From Neolewinella maritima (lineage in GTDB: Bacteria; Bacteroidota; Bacteroidia; Chitinophagales; Saprospiraceae): a stretch of 64,000 nt of DNA. The DNA lies in NCBI RefSeq assembly GCF_923081025.1, contig NZ_CAKLPZ010000001.1:1950154-2014153 (forward strand). The letters are read 5' to 3'. The position numbers and the translations under genes are program-made. This document shows, piece after piece, positions 27,444 through 36,215 of this stretch. The notes under the pieces are model-generated. The model saw nothing but the letters and a program-made list of their open reading frames with translations, did no database searches and was not told the DNA's origin. Positions within the stretch are counted from its first letter, which is position 1. Each line of letters opens with the position of its first letter.

Positions 27444-27538
27444 GGGCACTGCCTGGTCTAGCGGATCAATTCACCGCATCTCCCGATAGCTATCGCAAGC
27501 GCCGCCCGCCTATTTAAGAAAACTCCAATATCTATTTA

Positions 27539-30103
27539 ATGCCACATCCTCCACAGCGGGAATTCAATCCTGAAATAAAACAGGCCATGGCCCGGGGTAA
27601 GCAGGAAGCCGAAAAAATGGGTCACACCTACGTGGGTCCCGAACATCTGCTTCTTGGTGTACTCAGCATGGGGTCCAGCCTGGCTACCCGCGTTTTGCGC
27701 AACCTGGCGGTTGACATCGAGGCGCTGGCCGATACCCTTCGGGAAAATATCCAGCGCAACGGCGGTCAGGCCAGCAGCCACTCCATTTCGCGCCTTCCGC
27801 TCAGCGATAAGGCCGACCGCGTCCTGAAGGTCACCTTCCTGGAAGCCAAAGCACTGAAGACTTCGCAGGTCAGCCCCGAGCACCTGATCCTGTCTATTCT
27901 ACGCAACAAAGAGCTGCCCGCCACGAAGATCCTGCGGCAGTTCGAAGTGGAATACGAAATTTATAAAGCAGAACTCGACTACGTGAAAGACGAAAAAGAT
28001 TTTACCGAAGACGATACCCTCCCGATGAACCAAGCCCCCGGTGCCGGGGAAGAGAGCTTTGAGGACGATGACAGCGGACGCGGCGGACAGCGCGGCGGAC
28101 GGGGTCAGGGTAACTCCAAGTCCCGCACCCCCGTGCTGGATAATTTCGGACGCGACATCTCGGCCCTGGCCGAGGAGGACAAGCTGGACCCCATCATCGG
28201 TCGCGAGACCGAGATCGAGCGGGTATCCCAGATCCTGAGCCGACGCAAGAAGAATAACCCGATCCTGATCGGTGAGCCCGGTGTAGGTAAGACCGCCATC
28301 GTAGAAGGTCTGGCCCTGCGCATCCGCGACCGCAAAGTGAGTCGTACGCTGTTCGATAAGCGTATCGTGATGCTGGACCTGGCCGCCCTGGTCGCCGGCA
28401 CCAAGTACCGCGGACAGTTCGAAGAGCGGATGAAGGCCATCATGACCGAGCTCGAAAAGAGCCGCGATGTGATCCTCTTCATCGATGAGATCCATACTAT
28501 CGTAGGTGCCGGTGGTGCTACCGGCTCACTCGATGCCAGTAACATCTTCAAGCCAGCCCTGGCCCGTGGCGAACTGCAGTGCATCGGCGCATCCACCCTG
28601 GATGAGTACCGTCAGCACATTGAAAAGGACGGTGCCCTCGACCGGCGCTTCCAGAAAGTACTGGTTAATCCACCGAGCGCCGAGGAGGCCGTGCACATCC
28701 TGCACAACATCAAGTCGAAGTACGAGGAGTTCCACAATGTGGACTACTCCGACGACTCCATTGAGGCCTGTGTAAAACTGAGCGATCGCTACATCACCGA
28801 TCGCTTCCTGCCCGACAAGGCGATCGACGTGCTTGACGAGGTAGGTGCCCGCACCCACCTGAAGAACATCACCGTACCCGCCCACATCGAGGAGGTGGAG
28901 GGTAAGATCGAAGAGGTCAAGGAGCAGAAGAACGCTGCGGTCAAGAACCAGCAGTACGAACGTGCCGCTGACCTACGGGACCAGGAATCCAAGCTCCAGC
29001 GCACCCTCGAGGATGCCAAGAAGGAGTGGGAGGAAGAGTCCAAGACCAAGCGCTACCCGGTCGGCGAAGAGGACATTGCCGAAGTGGTCAGTATGATGAC
29101 CGGTATCCCGGTACGTCGCGTAGCTCAGAACGAGAGCAAGAAGCTCGTCGGCATGGAATCTGACCTACAAGCCGTCATCATCGGTCAGGACAACGCCATC
29201 ACTAAGGTGACCAAGGCTATTCAACGCAACCGTGTTGGTCTGAAGGATCCCAGCAAACCTATTGGTACATTCATCTTCCTGGGCCCCACGGGGGTTGGTA
29301 AGACGGAGCTCGCCAAGGCACTGGCCAAGTACATCTTTGACAGCGAAGAAAGTCTGATCCGCATCGACATGTCGGAGTACATGGAGAAATTCAGCGTCAG
29401 CCGGCTCATCGGCGCGCCTCCCGGCTACGTCGGCTACGAAGAGGGTGGACAGCTCACCGAGAAGGTACGGCGTAAGCCCTACAGCGTGATTCTGCTCGAC
29501 GAGATCGAAAAGGCCCACCCCGATGTGTACAATATCCTGCTGCAGGTGCTCGACGACGGTCAGCTCACCGACGGTATGGGACGCAAGGTGGACTTCAAGA
29601 ACACCATGATCATTATGACCTCCAACATCGGCGTACGCCAGTTGAAGGACTTCGGTCAGGGCGTAGGTTTTGCTACCAAAGCCCGTACCGAGAACGCCGA
29701 AGAGAACTCCAAGGCGGTCATCAATAACGCACTGAAGCGGACCTTCTCGCCCGAGTTCCTTAACCGGATCGACGATGTAGTCATCTTCAATAGCCTGGGT
29801 CAGGACGAGATCTTCAAGATCATCGACATTGCCCTGAGCGATCTGTACAAGCGACTGACCGGACTGGAATTCAGCCTGGCTTTAGACGAGGACGCCAAGA
29901 AGTTCGTAGCCGAGAAAGGCTTCGATCCGCAGTTCGGTGCCCGTCCGCTTCACCGGGCGATCCAGAAGTACATTGAGGATCCCCTCGCGGAATTCATCCT
30001 GAATCACAATCCCGAAGGCGGCTCCAACCTGATGGCGAAACTCAACGAGGCCGGCGACGGACTGGTGATCACGCAGCAGGAAGCCGTTACTTCCGAAGAG
30101 TAG
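27539..30103 (+). CDS. clpC: ATP-dependent Clp protease ATPase subunit ClpC
   Basis: An 854-residue Hsp100 unfoldase that feeds proteins to ClpP. The N-terminal Clp_N repeats (about 1-145) are followed by a Gly/Arg-rich linker (about 165-198), AAA-1 with Walker A GEPGVGKT (245-252), a middle UVR-type segment ([17 protein letters not shown]), AAA-2 with Walker A GPTGVGKT (from about 582) and the C-terminal D2-small domain. The UVR motif distinguishes ClpC from ClpA/ClpB. No mcsA, mcsB or ctsR gene is adjacent, so the Firmicutes control circuit is absent here. A 10-bp hairpin follows the stop codon. Confidence 0.97.
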   Translation: MPHPPQREFNPEIKQAMARGKQEAEKMGHTYVGPEHLLLGVLSMGSSLATRVLRNLAVDIEALADTLRENIQRNGGQASSHSISRLPLSDKADRVLKVTFLEAKALKTSQVSPEHLILSILRNKELPATKILRQFEVEYEIYKAELDYVKDEKDFTEDDTLPMNQAPGAGEESFEDDDSGRGGQRGGRGQGNSKSRTPVLDNFGRDISALAEEDKLDPIIGRETEIERVSQILSRRKKNNPILIGEPGVGKTAIVEGLALRIRDRKVSRTLFDKRIVMLDLAALVAGTKYRGQFEERMKAIMTELEKSRDVILFIDEIHTIVGAGGATGSLDASNIFKPALARGELQCIGASTLDEYRQHIEKDGALDRRFQKVLVNPPSAEEAVHILHNIKSKYEEFHNVDYSDDSIEACVKLSDRYITDRFLPDKAIDVLDEVGARTHLKNITVPAHIEEVEGKIEEVKEQKNAAVKNQQYERAADLRDQESKLQRTLEDAKKEWEEESKTKRYPVGEEDIAEVVSMMTGIPVRRVAQNESKKLVGMESDLQAVIIGQDNAITKVTKAIQRNRVGLKDPSKPIGTFIFLGPTGVGKTELAKALAKYIFDSEESLIRIDMSEYMEKFSVSRLIGAPPGYVGYEEGGQLTEKVRRKPYSVILLDEIEKAHPDVYNILLQVLDDGQLTDGMGRKVDFKNTMIIMTSNIGVRQLKDFGQGVGFATKARTENAEENSKAVINNALKRTFSPEFLNRIDDVVIFNSLGQDEIFKIIDIALSDLYKRLTGLEFSLALDEDAKKFVAEKGFDPQFGARPLHRAIQKYIEDPLAEFILNHNPEGGSNLMAKLNEAGDGLVITQQEAVTSEE

Positions 30104-30118
30104 TTTTACGTCGCAGTA

Positions 30119-30159
30119 GGAGTTCGGCCCGGTGGTAAGGTATCGGGCCGAACAACTCC
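30119..30159 (+). terminator. Hairpin after clpC
   Basis: A perfect 10-bp stem GTTCGGCCCG/CGGGCCGAAC (30122-30131 with 30144-30153) extended by GGA/TCC lies 16 nt after the clpC stop. It lacks a U-run, so it may be a weak or Rho-assisted terminator, or an mRNA-stabilising 3' hairpin. Confidence 0.5.
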
Positions 30160-30222
30160 AACTGAGTGACCAAACATATTTAACCGATATTCCTTACCAT
30201 TCTATCATTTAACACCAAGCTA

Positions 30223-30852
30223 TTGGCAAAGAGAAGAGGCGGCGGCCGCAATCGTTACGTACGCAGAGAAGAACCCACCCCCCAATTCCGCATCAACGAC
30301 ATGATCCGGGTCCCCGAGGTACGCCTTGTCGGTGACAACCTGGAGCAGATCGGCGAAGAGCTCGGTCGCAAGGTCGAGAGCGGCGTTTTCGATATTCGCG
30401 AACTCAAAGGCTGGGGACGGGACTTAGGACTAGATCTCGTAGAGATCAGTCCGAATGCAGACCCGCCCGTCGTACGTCTCACCGATTACAAGAAGTTTCT
30501 CTACGAGAAGAAGCGTAAGGAAAAGGAGATTCGCAGCAAGGCCGTCAAGACGGTCATCAAGGAAGTCCGTTTCGGTCCTAATACGGACGATCACGATTTC
30601 GAGTTCAAGGTCCGCCACGCGCGCGGCTTCCTTGAAGACGGTGCCAAAGTGAAGGCTTATGTGCACTTCCGCGGTCGCTCCATCGTGTTTAAGGACCGGG
30701 GTGAACTACTCCTGCTGCGCTTTATGAAAGAGCTCGAGGACCTGGGTGCCGCCGAGGCCATGCCGAAGATGGAAGGTCGCCGGATGAACGTCATCATTAG
30801 TCCCAAAAAGGTGCAAAAGAAAGCCAAACCCAAGGCCGAAAAGGACGCATAG
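30223..30852 (+). CDS. infC: Translation initiation factor IF-3 (TTG start)
   Basis: A 209-residue factor that keeps the 30S subunit free and proofreads start codons. The N domain has RINDMIRVPEVRLVGDN, the linker PPVVRLTDYKKFLYEKKRKEKE is diagnostic, and the C domain has EVRFGPNTDDHDFEFKVRHARGFL. The only sensible start is TTG at 30223, which fits the known use of rare start codons in infC for autoregulation; the overlapping ATT at 30222 is out of frame. Compared with the usual family the N domain carries roughly ten extra residues after VGDN. The gene stands alone between hairpins and not, as is usual, beside rpmI and rplT. Confidence 0.95.
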   Translation: MAKRRGGGRNRYVRREEPTPQFRINDMIRVPEVRLVGDNLEQIGEELGRKVESGVFDIRELKGWGRDLGLDLVEISPNADPPVVRLTDYKKFLYEKKRKEKEIRSKAVKTVIKEVRFGPNTDDHDFEFKVRHARGFLEDGAKVKAYVHFRGRSIVFKDRGELLLLRFMKELEDLGAAEAMPKMEGRRMNVIISPKKVQKKAKPKAEKDA

Positions 30853-30869
30853 TCCGCAGCATCCTACTT

Positions 30870-30910
30870 CAACGCCCACCCGACTACCGTTCGGGTGGGC
30901 GTTGGTATTT
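30870..30910 (+). terminator. Strong hairpin after infC
   Basis: A perfect 14-bp stem CAACGCCCACCCGA/TCGGGTGGGCGTTG (30870-30883 with 30891-30904) with a 7-nt loop, followed by a short T-rich stretch (GTATTTC). It lies 17 nt after the infC stop and isolates infC from engB. Confidence 0.75.
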
Positions 30911-30950
30911 CTAGTACCTATCCCGGAGTACGCTCCCGACCACCCATCCC

Positions 30951-31574
30951 ATGGCCCAGATCAAAACATCTTCCTTCGCCTCTTCCCACGCCCGCGTCGC
31001 ACAGGCTCCTACGGACGGACGGCCCGAGTTCGCCTTCATCGGCCGCAGTAATGTCGGCAAGAGCAGTCTCATCAACATGCTGGCCAGTCGCAAGGAGCTC
31101 GCCCACACCAGTGGCAAGCCCGGTAAAACGCAGTTGATCAATTACTTTCTCATCAACCATAGCTGGTACCTGACGGACCTGCCCGGCTATGGCTACGCCG
31201 TACAGAGTAAGAAGACCCGCGGCAAGTGGGAATCCCGCACGGAGAAGTACTTCCTGAACCGACAAACACTAGTCACTGCCTTCGTACTGATCGATAGTAA
31301 TGTCCCCCCCCAGCTGATCGACCTCGAATTCGTCAACTGGCTAGGTGAGCACGGTGTACCCTTTGTCCTGGCCTTTACCAAAACGGATCGGAAAAAGAGC
31401 CGGGATGGCGGCAGCGTGGAGGCCTTCAAGACGGAACTACTCAAAACCTGGGAAGAGCTACCCCCGTGTTTTTTGACCAGCGCGACCAATGAAGACGGCC
31501 GGGATGAGATCGTCGACTTTATGGAGGCGAGTCTGCTGGATTTACCATGGCCTTTCTACGGCCAGCCCGGGTAG
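30951..31574 (+). CDS. engB: Ribosome biogenesis GTPase EngB (YihA/YsxC)
   Basis: A 207-residue GTPase for late 50S subunit assembly. Motifs are G1 GRSNVGKSSL (about 31-40), G2/switch I SGKPGKTQ, G3 DLPGYGYA, G4 TKTD and G5 TSA. The length and order match the EngB family. It has no signal and works in the cytosol. It is preceded by the infC terminator and followed by a promoter box for the acyltransferase gene, so it appears monocistronic. Confidence 0.96.
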   Translation: MAQIKTSSFASSHARVAQAPTDGRPEFAFIGRSNVGKSSLINMLASRKELAHTSGKPGKTQLINYFLINHSWYLTDLPGYGYAVQSKKTRGKWESRTEKYFLNRQTLVTAFVLIDSNVPPQLIDLEFVNWLGEHGVPFVLAFTKTDRKKSRDGGSVEAFKTELLKTWEELPPCFLTSATNEDGRDEIVDFMEASLLDLPWPFYGQPG

Positions 31575-31587
31575 TAGCTGCGGCAGC

Positions 31588-31595
31588 TACCTTTG
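31588..31595 (+). promoter_or_regulatory. -7 promoter box upstream of acyltransferase gene
   Basis: TACCTTTG matches TAnnTTTG exactly, 36 nt before the ATG at 31632. No TTTG is visible at the -33 distance. Confidence 0.5.
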
Positions 31596-31631
31596 TGGCC
31601 TTCGCCTATTTCCCGGTAACTTGAGGATTCT

Positions 31632-33389
31632 ATGAGCGCAAACCCAGTTGAGACCCCTCTACCACCCCCCGACTTCGAACGGGAGGGCAAACGGTATGCG
31701 CACACTGCACCGGACGTACAGGGCTGGGCTATCTATGAACTGAGTGAAGACCGGGAACAGTTTGTCAACATCCTCGAAGCCTCCAGTTGCCGGCGCATCC
31801 TACAGGAGTGTGGAGATGGACTTCCGGATGCCCTGAGTAAAACCATCTTCAGCGAGCAGGAACGCACCCGCACCGAGCCTTGGAAGGTAGACCCCCCCCA
31901 GGAGCGAGCATACTGGAAGCGGCTGGCTAAAATGCTGGCCACTAAGAGCCTTGATGAGGATGAACCCACTACGGCTGACCAGGCTGCCAAAACGATCCTC
32001 CACCGCATCGTGCGTCGGTACGCCGAGGAGATCGTAGGCACCTTCAAAATACCCACCTTCCGCTTTGCCCGGCGCTTTCTGACCTTCTTCTTCGGTCGGC
32101 TGCTCAACGCGGCCGGCGGACGCACCTTCACCAGTCTGTTCTCTAAAAAGATACTGCTTCAGGAGAAGCTACTGGTACGTGGCTACGTCGATCATGTCCG
32201 CAAACTGAGTAAGCAGGGCACGGTAGTGATGGTACCTACACACTTCAGTAACCTGGACAGTATCCTCATCGGCTACGCCCTGGATCAGGTGGCTGGGCTG
32301 CCCGCGATGTCCTTTGGTGCGGGACTGAACCTTTACAATACCGGCTACACGGCCTACTTTATGAACCGGCTAGGGGCTTACCGGGTAGACCGCCGCAAGC
32401 GAAACCCGCTCTACATGACCACCCTGAAGATGATGAGCAAACTGCTCATTCAGCGCGGGGTACCATCCTTGTTCTTCCCCGGCGGCACCCGCTCGCGCAG
32501 CGGCGAGCTGGAAACTAAACTGAAGATGGGCCTACTCGGTACCGCGGTAGAAGCCCAGCGTGCCCGCTACCAGCAAGGGCGCGACGATAAGGTCTTCATC
32601 GTCCCGGTGATCCTCTCTTACCCCTTCGTACTGGAGGCGCAATTCCTCATCGAGCAGCACCTGCGCCGGGAAGGACAGGACCGCTACATCAAGGCGAAGG
32701 ATAGCTTTCATTCGCTGCGCAGCATCCTGAAATTTATCTGGGGAGTATTCAGCAAGGGCAATGAGATCACCATCTCGCTCGGCCAGCCGATGGACGTAGT
32801 GGGCAATCGGGTCGACAGTGACGGCAAGAGCTATGCCATGAGTGGTCGCCACGTGAGTACGCGCGAGTATTTCCGCGATCAGCACGGCAAGGTCAATAAG
32901 GACTTGCAGCGGGAGAGTGAGTACACCCGCCTGCTCGCTAACCGCATCGTAGCACGCTACCACGCCGATGGCATCGTCCTACCGAGTCATCTGGTGAGCT
33001 ACACGGCCTACGCGATGCTCGAGCGCAGCTTTCCAAAGGATGACCTCTACGCGATCCTACGGCTTCCGGCGGAAGACTTCTACTTCCGCACGGATGCCCT
33101 GATCAAAGTCATGACCCAAATCCGCGACCGGCTGCTGGACATGGAACTAGAAGGAAACGCCAAAGTATCGAATGAACTGCGGGAAGCACCGGACCGCATC
33201 CTAGCCCATGCGATCGACAGTATCGGTAATTACCATATCGACAAACCACTCAAGTACGACTCCCGGGGCAGACTAGTGAGTGATAACTTCTCCATGCTAT
33301 ACTATTACCACAATCGCCTATCCACCTATCACCTCAAGTCCAGGGTACGCTGGCCTAAAGAGATGATTGGAGATGAGCGAAAGGAGTAA
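31632..33389 (+). CDS. GPAT-like glycerolipid acyltransferase
   Basis: A 585-residue member of the PlsC/GPAT (LPLAT) superfamily that should acylate glycerol 3-phosphate or lysophosphatidate. The catalytic H-x4-D is HFSNLD at about residue 204. Acceptor-binding motif III reads FFPGGTRSRSG (about 281) where the classical form is F-P-E-G-T-R-S, so the usual glutamate is glycine; this variant occurs, to my knowledge, in a distinct bacterial subfamily. Large N- and C-terminal extensions, like those of PlsB/DHAPAT, account for the length. It overlaps the deoxynucleoside kinase gene tail to tail by 35 nt. Confidence 0.88.
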   Translation: MSANPVETPLPPPDFEREGKRYAHTAPDVQGWAIYELSEDREQFVNILEASSCRRILQECGDGLPDALSKTIFSEQERTRTEPWKVDPPQERAYWKRLAKMLATKSLDEDEPTTADQAAKTILHRIVRRYAEEIVGTFKIPTFRFARRFLTFFFGRLLNAAGGRTFTSLFSKKILLQEKLLVRGYVDHVRKLSKQGTVVMVPTHFSNLDSILIGYALDQVAGLPAMSFGAGLNLYNTGYTAYFMNRLGAYRVDRRKRNPLYMTTLKMMSKLLIQRGVPSLFFPGGTRSRSGELETKLKMGLLGTAVEAQRARYQQGRDDKVFIVPVILSYPFVLEAQFLIEQHLRREGQDRYIKAKDSFHSLRSILKFIWGVFSKGNEITISLGQPMDVVGNRVDSDGKSYAMSGRHVSTREYFRDQHGKVNKDLQRESEYTRLLANRIVARYHADGIVLPSHLVSYTAYAMLERSFPKDDLYAILRLPAEDFYFRTDALIKVMTQIRDRLLDMELEGNAKVSNELREAPDRILAHAIDSIGNYHIDKPLKYDSRGRLVSDNFSMLYYYHNRLSTYHLKSRVRWPKEMIGDERKE

Positions 33390-34017
33390 TAGTGTGCATG
33401 CCCGCAGCGTATTCCTTCGTCGTGAGTAGCTCGACCAGCTGTGCATAGGCAGCTGGCTGCGTGAAGTCCGTATCACCTACGTCCACTACCACAACGGGCA
33501 AGTGAGGTACCGAGCGGAAGTACTGAAAGTAAGCGGTCTGAATAGACCCCAGGTATTTATCCGTGATCTCGGCTTCGAACGACCGGCCACGCCGACGAAT
33601 ATTAGCCTGCAGCGCAGCGACCGGGCGGTGTAGGTAGACGATGAGGTCGGGATCCCGGAAGCCGGCATCCATCACGGAGAACAGCCGGTTGAATAGGCGA
33701 AATTCCTGGTCCGACAGGCTGTTCCGTGCAAACAGCAGGGTCTTGATAAATACGTAGTCCGCCACGGTACCGGCCTGGGTAAACAACTCCCGGTGCGCCA
33801 GCTCGGCTTCGAGCTGCTTGTGCCGTTCGGCCATGAAGAATAGTTCGACCGGAAAGGCGTAACGCGCCGGGTCCTTATAGAATAGCGGTAGGAAGGGATT
33901 ATCCGCAAATTCCTCCAGGATCAGCCGACGGCCGAACTGTGCAGCCAGTCGCTCGGCCAGGGTGGTCTTGCCGGCACCGATGTTGCCTTCGATTACGGTA
34001 TAGGGTGGTAGTGTCAT
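33355..34017 (-). CDS. Deoxynucleoside kinase
   Basis: Salvages deoxynucleosides by 5'-phosphorylation. The 220-residue protein has the P-loop EGNIGAGKT (9-17), the substrate-site segment LEEFADNPFLPLFYKDP, the conserved ERHKQ region and the lid-type LHRPVAALQANIRRRGRSFE. This is the dGK/dAK-dCK-dTK family common in Bacteroidota. Its start codon lies only 15 nt from that of divergent folK, a pairing often seen in this phylum. The substrate preference cannot be decided from sequence alone. Confidence 0.95.
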   Translation of the reverse strand: MTLPPYTVIEGNIGAGKTTLAERLAAQFGRRLILEEFADNPFLPLFYKDPARYAFPVELFFMAERHKQLEAELAHRELFTQAGTVADYVFIKTLLFARNSLSDQEFRLFNRLFSVMDAGFRDPDLIVYLHRPVAALQANIRRRGRSFEAEITDKYLGSIQTAYFQYFRSVPHLPVVVVDVGDTDFTQPAAYAQLVELLTTKEYAAGMHTITPFAHLQSSL

Positions 34018-34020
34018 ACG

Positions 34021-34028
34021 TACTTTTG
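34021..34028 (+). promoter_or_regulatory. -7 box for folK inside the 15-nt divergent gap
   Basis: TACTTTTG matches TAnnTTTG and ends 4 nt before the folK ATG at 34033. Transcription from it would start at or next to the ATG, implying a leaderless mRNA. Confidence 0.45.
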
Positions 34029-34032
34029 GGGA

Positions 34033-34485
34033 ATGGCAAAACTAACCCTCTCCCTCGGTTCCAACCTCGGAGACCGAACGGCTCACCTCGCCGCCGCGCG
34101 TACCCAGCTGGCAGCGAGTCTGGGAGGTCTGATCTACGAGAGCGCAATTATAGAAACTGCCGCCTGGGGAAATACGCAGCAGCCAGACTTCCTCAATCAA
34201 TTGGTAATCTGCGACATACACAGCCTCAACGAATCAACTGCACTAACCTACCAGCTTCACCATATTCTAGATATTACCCAGGGAATAGAGCATGCACTGG
34301 GTCGGGTACGCAGCGTCCACTGGGGTGCCCGTACCATCGATATCGACTTAATTTTTCTGGATGAGTTGCGCTACGAAGACGCGCGACTGAGTCTTCCGCA
34401 CCCCTGGTGGCGGCAGCGCAGATTTGTCACGGATCTACTGCCCTCCTCCTTCGATCCGTACCTCCGTATTTATGATCTGGCTTAG
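34033..34485 (+). CDS. folK: 2-amino-4-hydroxy-6-hydroxymethyldihydropteridine pyrophosphokinase
   Basis: Transfers pyrophosphate from ATP to 6-hydroxymethyl-7,8-dihydropterin in folate synthesis. The 150-residue protein shows LSLGSNLGDR at the N terminus, FLNQLV, the metal-binding segment RTIDIDLIF and LPHPWWRQRRFV, all HPPK hallmarks. Length is normal. Its 3' end overlaps the DUF6503 gene by 51 nt, tail to tail. Confidence 0.96.
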   Translation: MAKLTLSLGSNLGDRTAHLAAARTQLAASLGGLIYESAIIETAAWGNTQQPDFLNQLVICDIHSLNESTALTYQLHHILDITQGIEHALGRVRSVHWGARTIDIDLIFLDELRYEDARLSLPHPWWRQRRFVTDLLPSSFDPYLRIYDLA

Positions 34486-35214
34486 CTCCGGTAGTTCACC
34501 CCGCCGGTACCGCTCGTCCACGTCGTCGATCGCACGGTCGTCCTGTCCGTCTACGCCGTAGTTGATGTAGTCCTGCACGAGCACCCCGCCCACCCGGCGC
34601 TTATTGATGGCCTTGCGGAAGCGCAGTCCACCGTCGTCATCTGAAAAGGTGTAGGCCAGATAATCCAGCTCGCCGGTGTCATCACGGAAGAAATAGTGGT
34701 ACACATCGTCGAAGCCATCTCCCCCACCCTCCTCATCGAAGCGTACCTCCACCCGGTGGTAAAGCCCGTCATCGATCGTCACGGTATCCAGTAAGGTAGC
34801 CCGGACGGCCGGGTCTTGCAGTCCGTAAGGCAGCATAAAAAAGTACCGCACCGAGTTCACCGATCCTGCGTAGGCGGCACTATCCTTAGTGGATAGTGGT
34901 ATTCGGATTCCTGCCTGATCACGGATCAGCCCGTCGTTGCTCAGTGTATCCCGCACGGTGAGGCCTGAAGAGTCCAGAAAGGTGCGGGTGTAGGCAAATC
35001 TGCCCTGCCGGTTATCAACGCTGTACGTTCGCTCGCGAAAGACAAAGCGTGCGCTGACCAGGCTATCCCATCGCTCCATACCGTGTGCCTGGATCGCCCG
35101 ATCGATGAGTCCTTCGGCCGTCACCACTTCCTGCTCTGCATCTGCGGGGGCGGGGCCGCAGGTGCACAGTAAACCCAGCAGGGCGAGCGAGACAAGACTG
35201 ACAAATCGAAGCAT
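34435..35214 (-). CDS. DUF6503-family lipoprotein
   Basis: A 259-residue exported protein with a lipobox-like leader (LLCTCGPA). The body (AHGMERWDSLVSARFVFRERTYS; later VYHYFFRDDTGELDYLAYTF) matches DUF6503, a Bacteroidota family with a LolA-like half-barrel appearance. The function is unknown; a lipid or hydrophobic-ligand carrier role is only suggested by the fold resemblance. It is divergent from the DUF4440 lipoprotein gene, 36 nt apart, with which it shares an almost identical leader. Confidence 0.82.
   Translation of the reverse strand: MLRFVSLVSLALLGLLCTCGPAPADAEQEVVTAEGLIDRAIQAHGMERWDSLVSARFVFRERTYSVDNRQGRFAYTRTFLDSSGLTVRDTLSNDGLIRDQAGIRIPLSTKDSAAYAGSVNSVRYFFMLPYGLQDPAVRATLLDTVTIDDGLYHRVEVRFDEEGGGDGFDDVYHYFFRDDTGELDYLAYTFSDDDGGLRFRKAINKRRVGGVLVQDYINYGVDGQDDRAIDDVDERYRRGELPELSQIINTEVRIEGGGQ
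35147..35166 (-). repeat. Copy of 20-nt motif (DUF6503 leader)
   Basis: On the minus strand TGCACCTGCGGCCCCGCCCC encodes CTCGPA about 49-68 nt from the start. Confidence 0.7.
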
Positions 35215-35250
35215 AGGTTTACCTTTTTGGTTAGCTGACGTTACACAGGT

Positions 35251-35706
35251 ATGCGCGTTATCCTACCGGTATGGCTACTCTCTCTTCTGCTTTGCACCTG
35301 CGGCCCCGCCCAAGGTAGTGATGACGTGCATGATATGGATGCCGTGCAGCGACGGGAAGCCCTATTTCACTCCGCTTACGAGCAACTCGACGCTGCCATC
35401 CTGGAACGCCTGCTGACCGACGACTTTGTCATCACCTACGCACAGCCGGCTACCACGAAGGATAAGGAGCGCTTTATCGGGGAACTAGGGGAGCTACGCT
35501 CCGTCTTTCCGAACCTTCAGCTGTCCGTCGATAGCTCGTCTGTAGTAGCAGGGACCGAGCCCGAAGTGGCCGGACTGAGAACCTTTTCGTGGACCTACGC
35601 CGGTGAACCCGGTAGCTACCAGGAACAGTTTCGGCACCACTGGCAGTACACGGAGGGTAACTGGCTGCTTCACCGTGCCGAAGTCTTACCCCCGCCGCCG
35701 CAGTGA
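35251..35706 (+). CDS. DUF4440/SnoaL-like lipoprotein
   Basis: A 151-residue protein with a lipoprotein-type leader (LLLCTCGPAQ) followed by one NTF2-like domain: AYEQLDAAILERLLTDDFVITYAQ and the closing HHWQYTEGNWLLHRAEV are the DUF4440 pattern. The fold usually binds small ligands or acts as a ketosteroid-isomerase-like enzyme; no specific activity can be assigned. The stop overlaps the GTG of the GNAT gene (GTGA). Confidence 0.82.
   Translation: MRVILPVWLLSLLLCTCGPAQGSDDVHDMDAVQRREALFHSAYEQLDAAILERLLTDDFVITYAQPATTKDKERFIGELGELRSVFPNLQLSVDSSSVVAGTEPEVAGLRTFSWTYAGEPGSYQEQFRHHWQYTEGNWLLHRAEVLPPPPQ
35293..35312 (+). repeat. Copy of 20-nt motif (DUF4440 leader)
   Basis: TGCACCTGCGGCCCCGCCCA encodes CTCGPA, 43 nt from the start. 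The two copies at 35147 and 35293 face each other in divergent genes. Confidence 0.7.
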
Positions 35707-36215
35707 TCGAACTTTTCCAACCCACCCGGGACGAACTCGGCAAGCTGCTAACTGACAGTACGATCCTCGGATCCTACTCGGTGGTGGATTCGGCGCTGCC
35801 CCCCCGGGTGGTGCTGGATGCGGCCCGCCGACTACCCCCCGGCGAGGACCGACAGTACCGTTGGACTGCTCCGTACCTGATTGTTGTAGAAAATAATATC
35901 GTGGGTAGTATCGGGGGTAAGGGCATCCTGGAGATCGAAGACGAGGTCGAACTAGGCTATAATGTAGCCCGGGCGTACCGGCGCAGGGGGATCGCTACCC
36001 GTGCGATCGGACTCGTACGGGATCTAGCACGCAGGGAGGGTATCTGGCCGTTGGCGCACGTAGAGCCAACCAATGTGGCATCGCGCCGCGCACTGCAGTA
36101 CAATGGATTTATTATGGAATCTATCGTTCGGCTACCGGACAGTCTGGACCTGGAGCGATGGCGTTTACCTGATCAGTACCAGCCCCCCCTTGAAGGACTC
36201 GACCTCTCCCTGTGA
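35703..36215 (+). CDS. GNAT-family N-acetyltransferase
   Basis: A 170-residue acetyl-CoA-dependent transferase. The acetyl-CoA binding loop is visible as ARAYRRRGIATRAIG, preceded by VELGYNV and followed by HVEPTNVASRRALQYNGF, the RimJ/RimL-like order. The GTG start at 35703 overlaps the preceding stop codon. The acceptor is unknown. The 3' end overlaps the T9SS protein gene by 51 nt in the opposite direction. Confidence 0.88.
   Translation: MIELFQPTRDELGKLLTDSTILGSYSVVDSALPPRVVLDAARRLPPGEDRQYRWTAPYLIVVENNIVGSIGGKGILEIEDEVELGYNVARAYRRRGIATRAIGLVRDLARREGIWPLAHVEPTNVASRRALQYNGFIMESIVRLPDSLDLERWRLPDQYQPPLEGLDLSL

Noticed and set aside
30222..30224. ATT as the infC start codon
   Set aside because: ATT at 30222 is out of frame with IF-3; only TTG at 30223 opens the correct frame.
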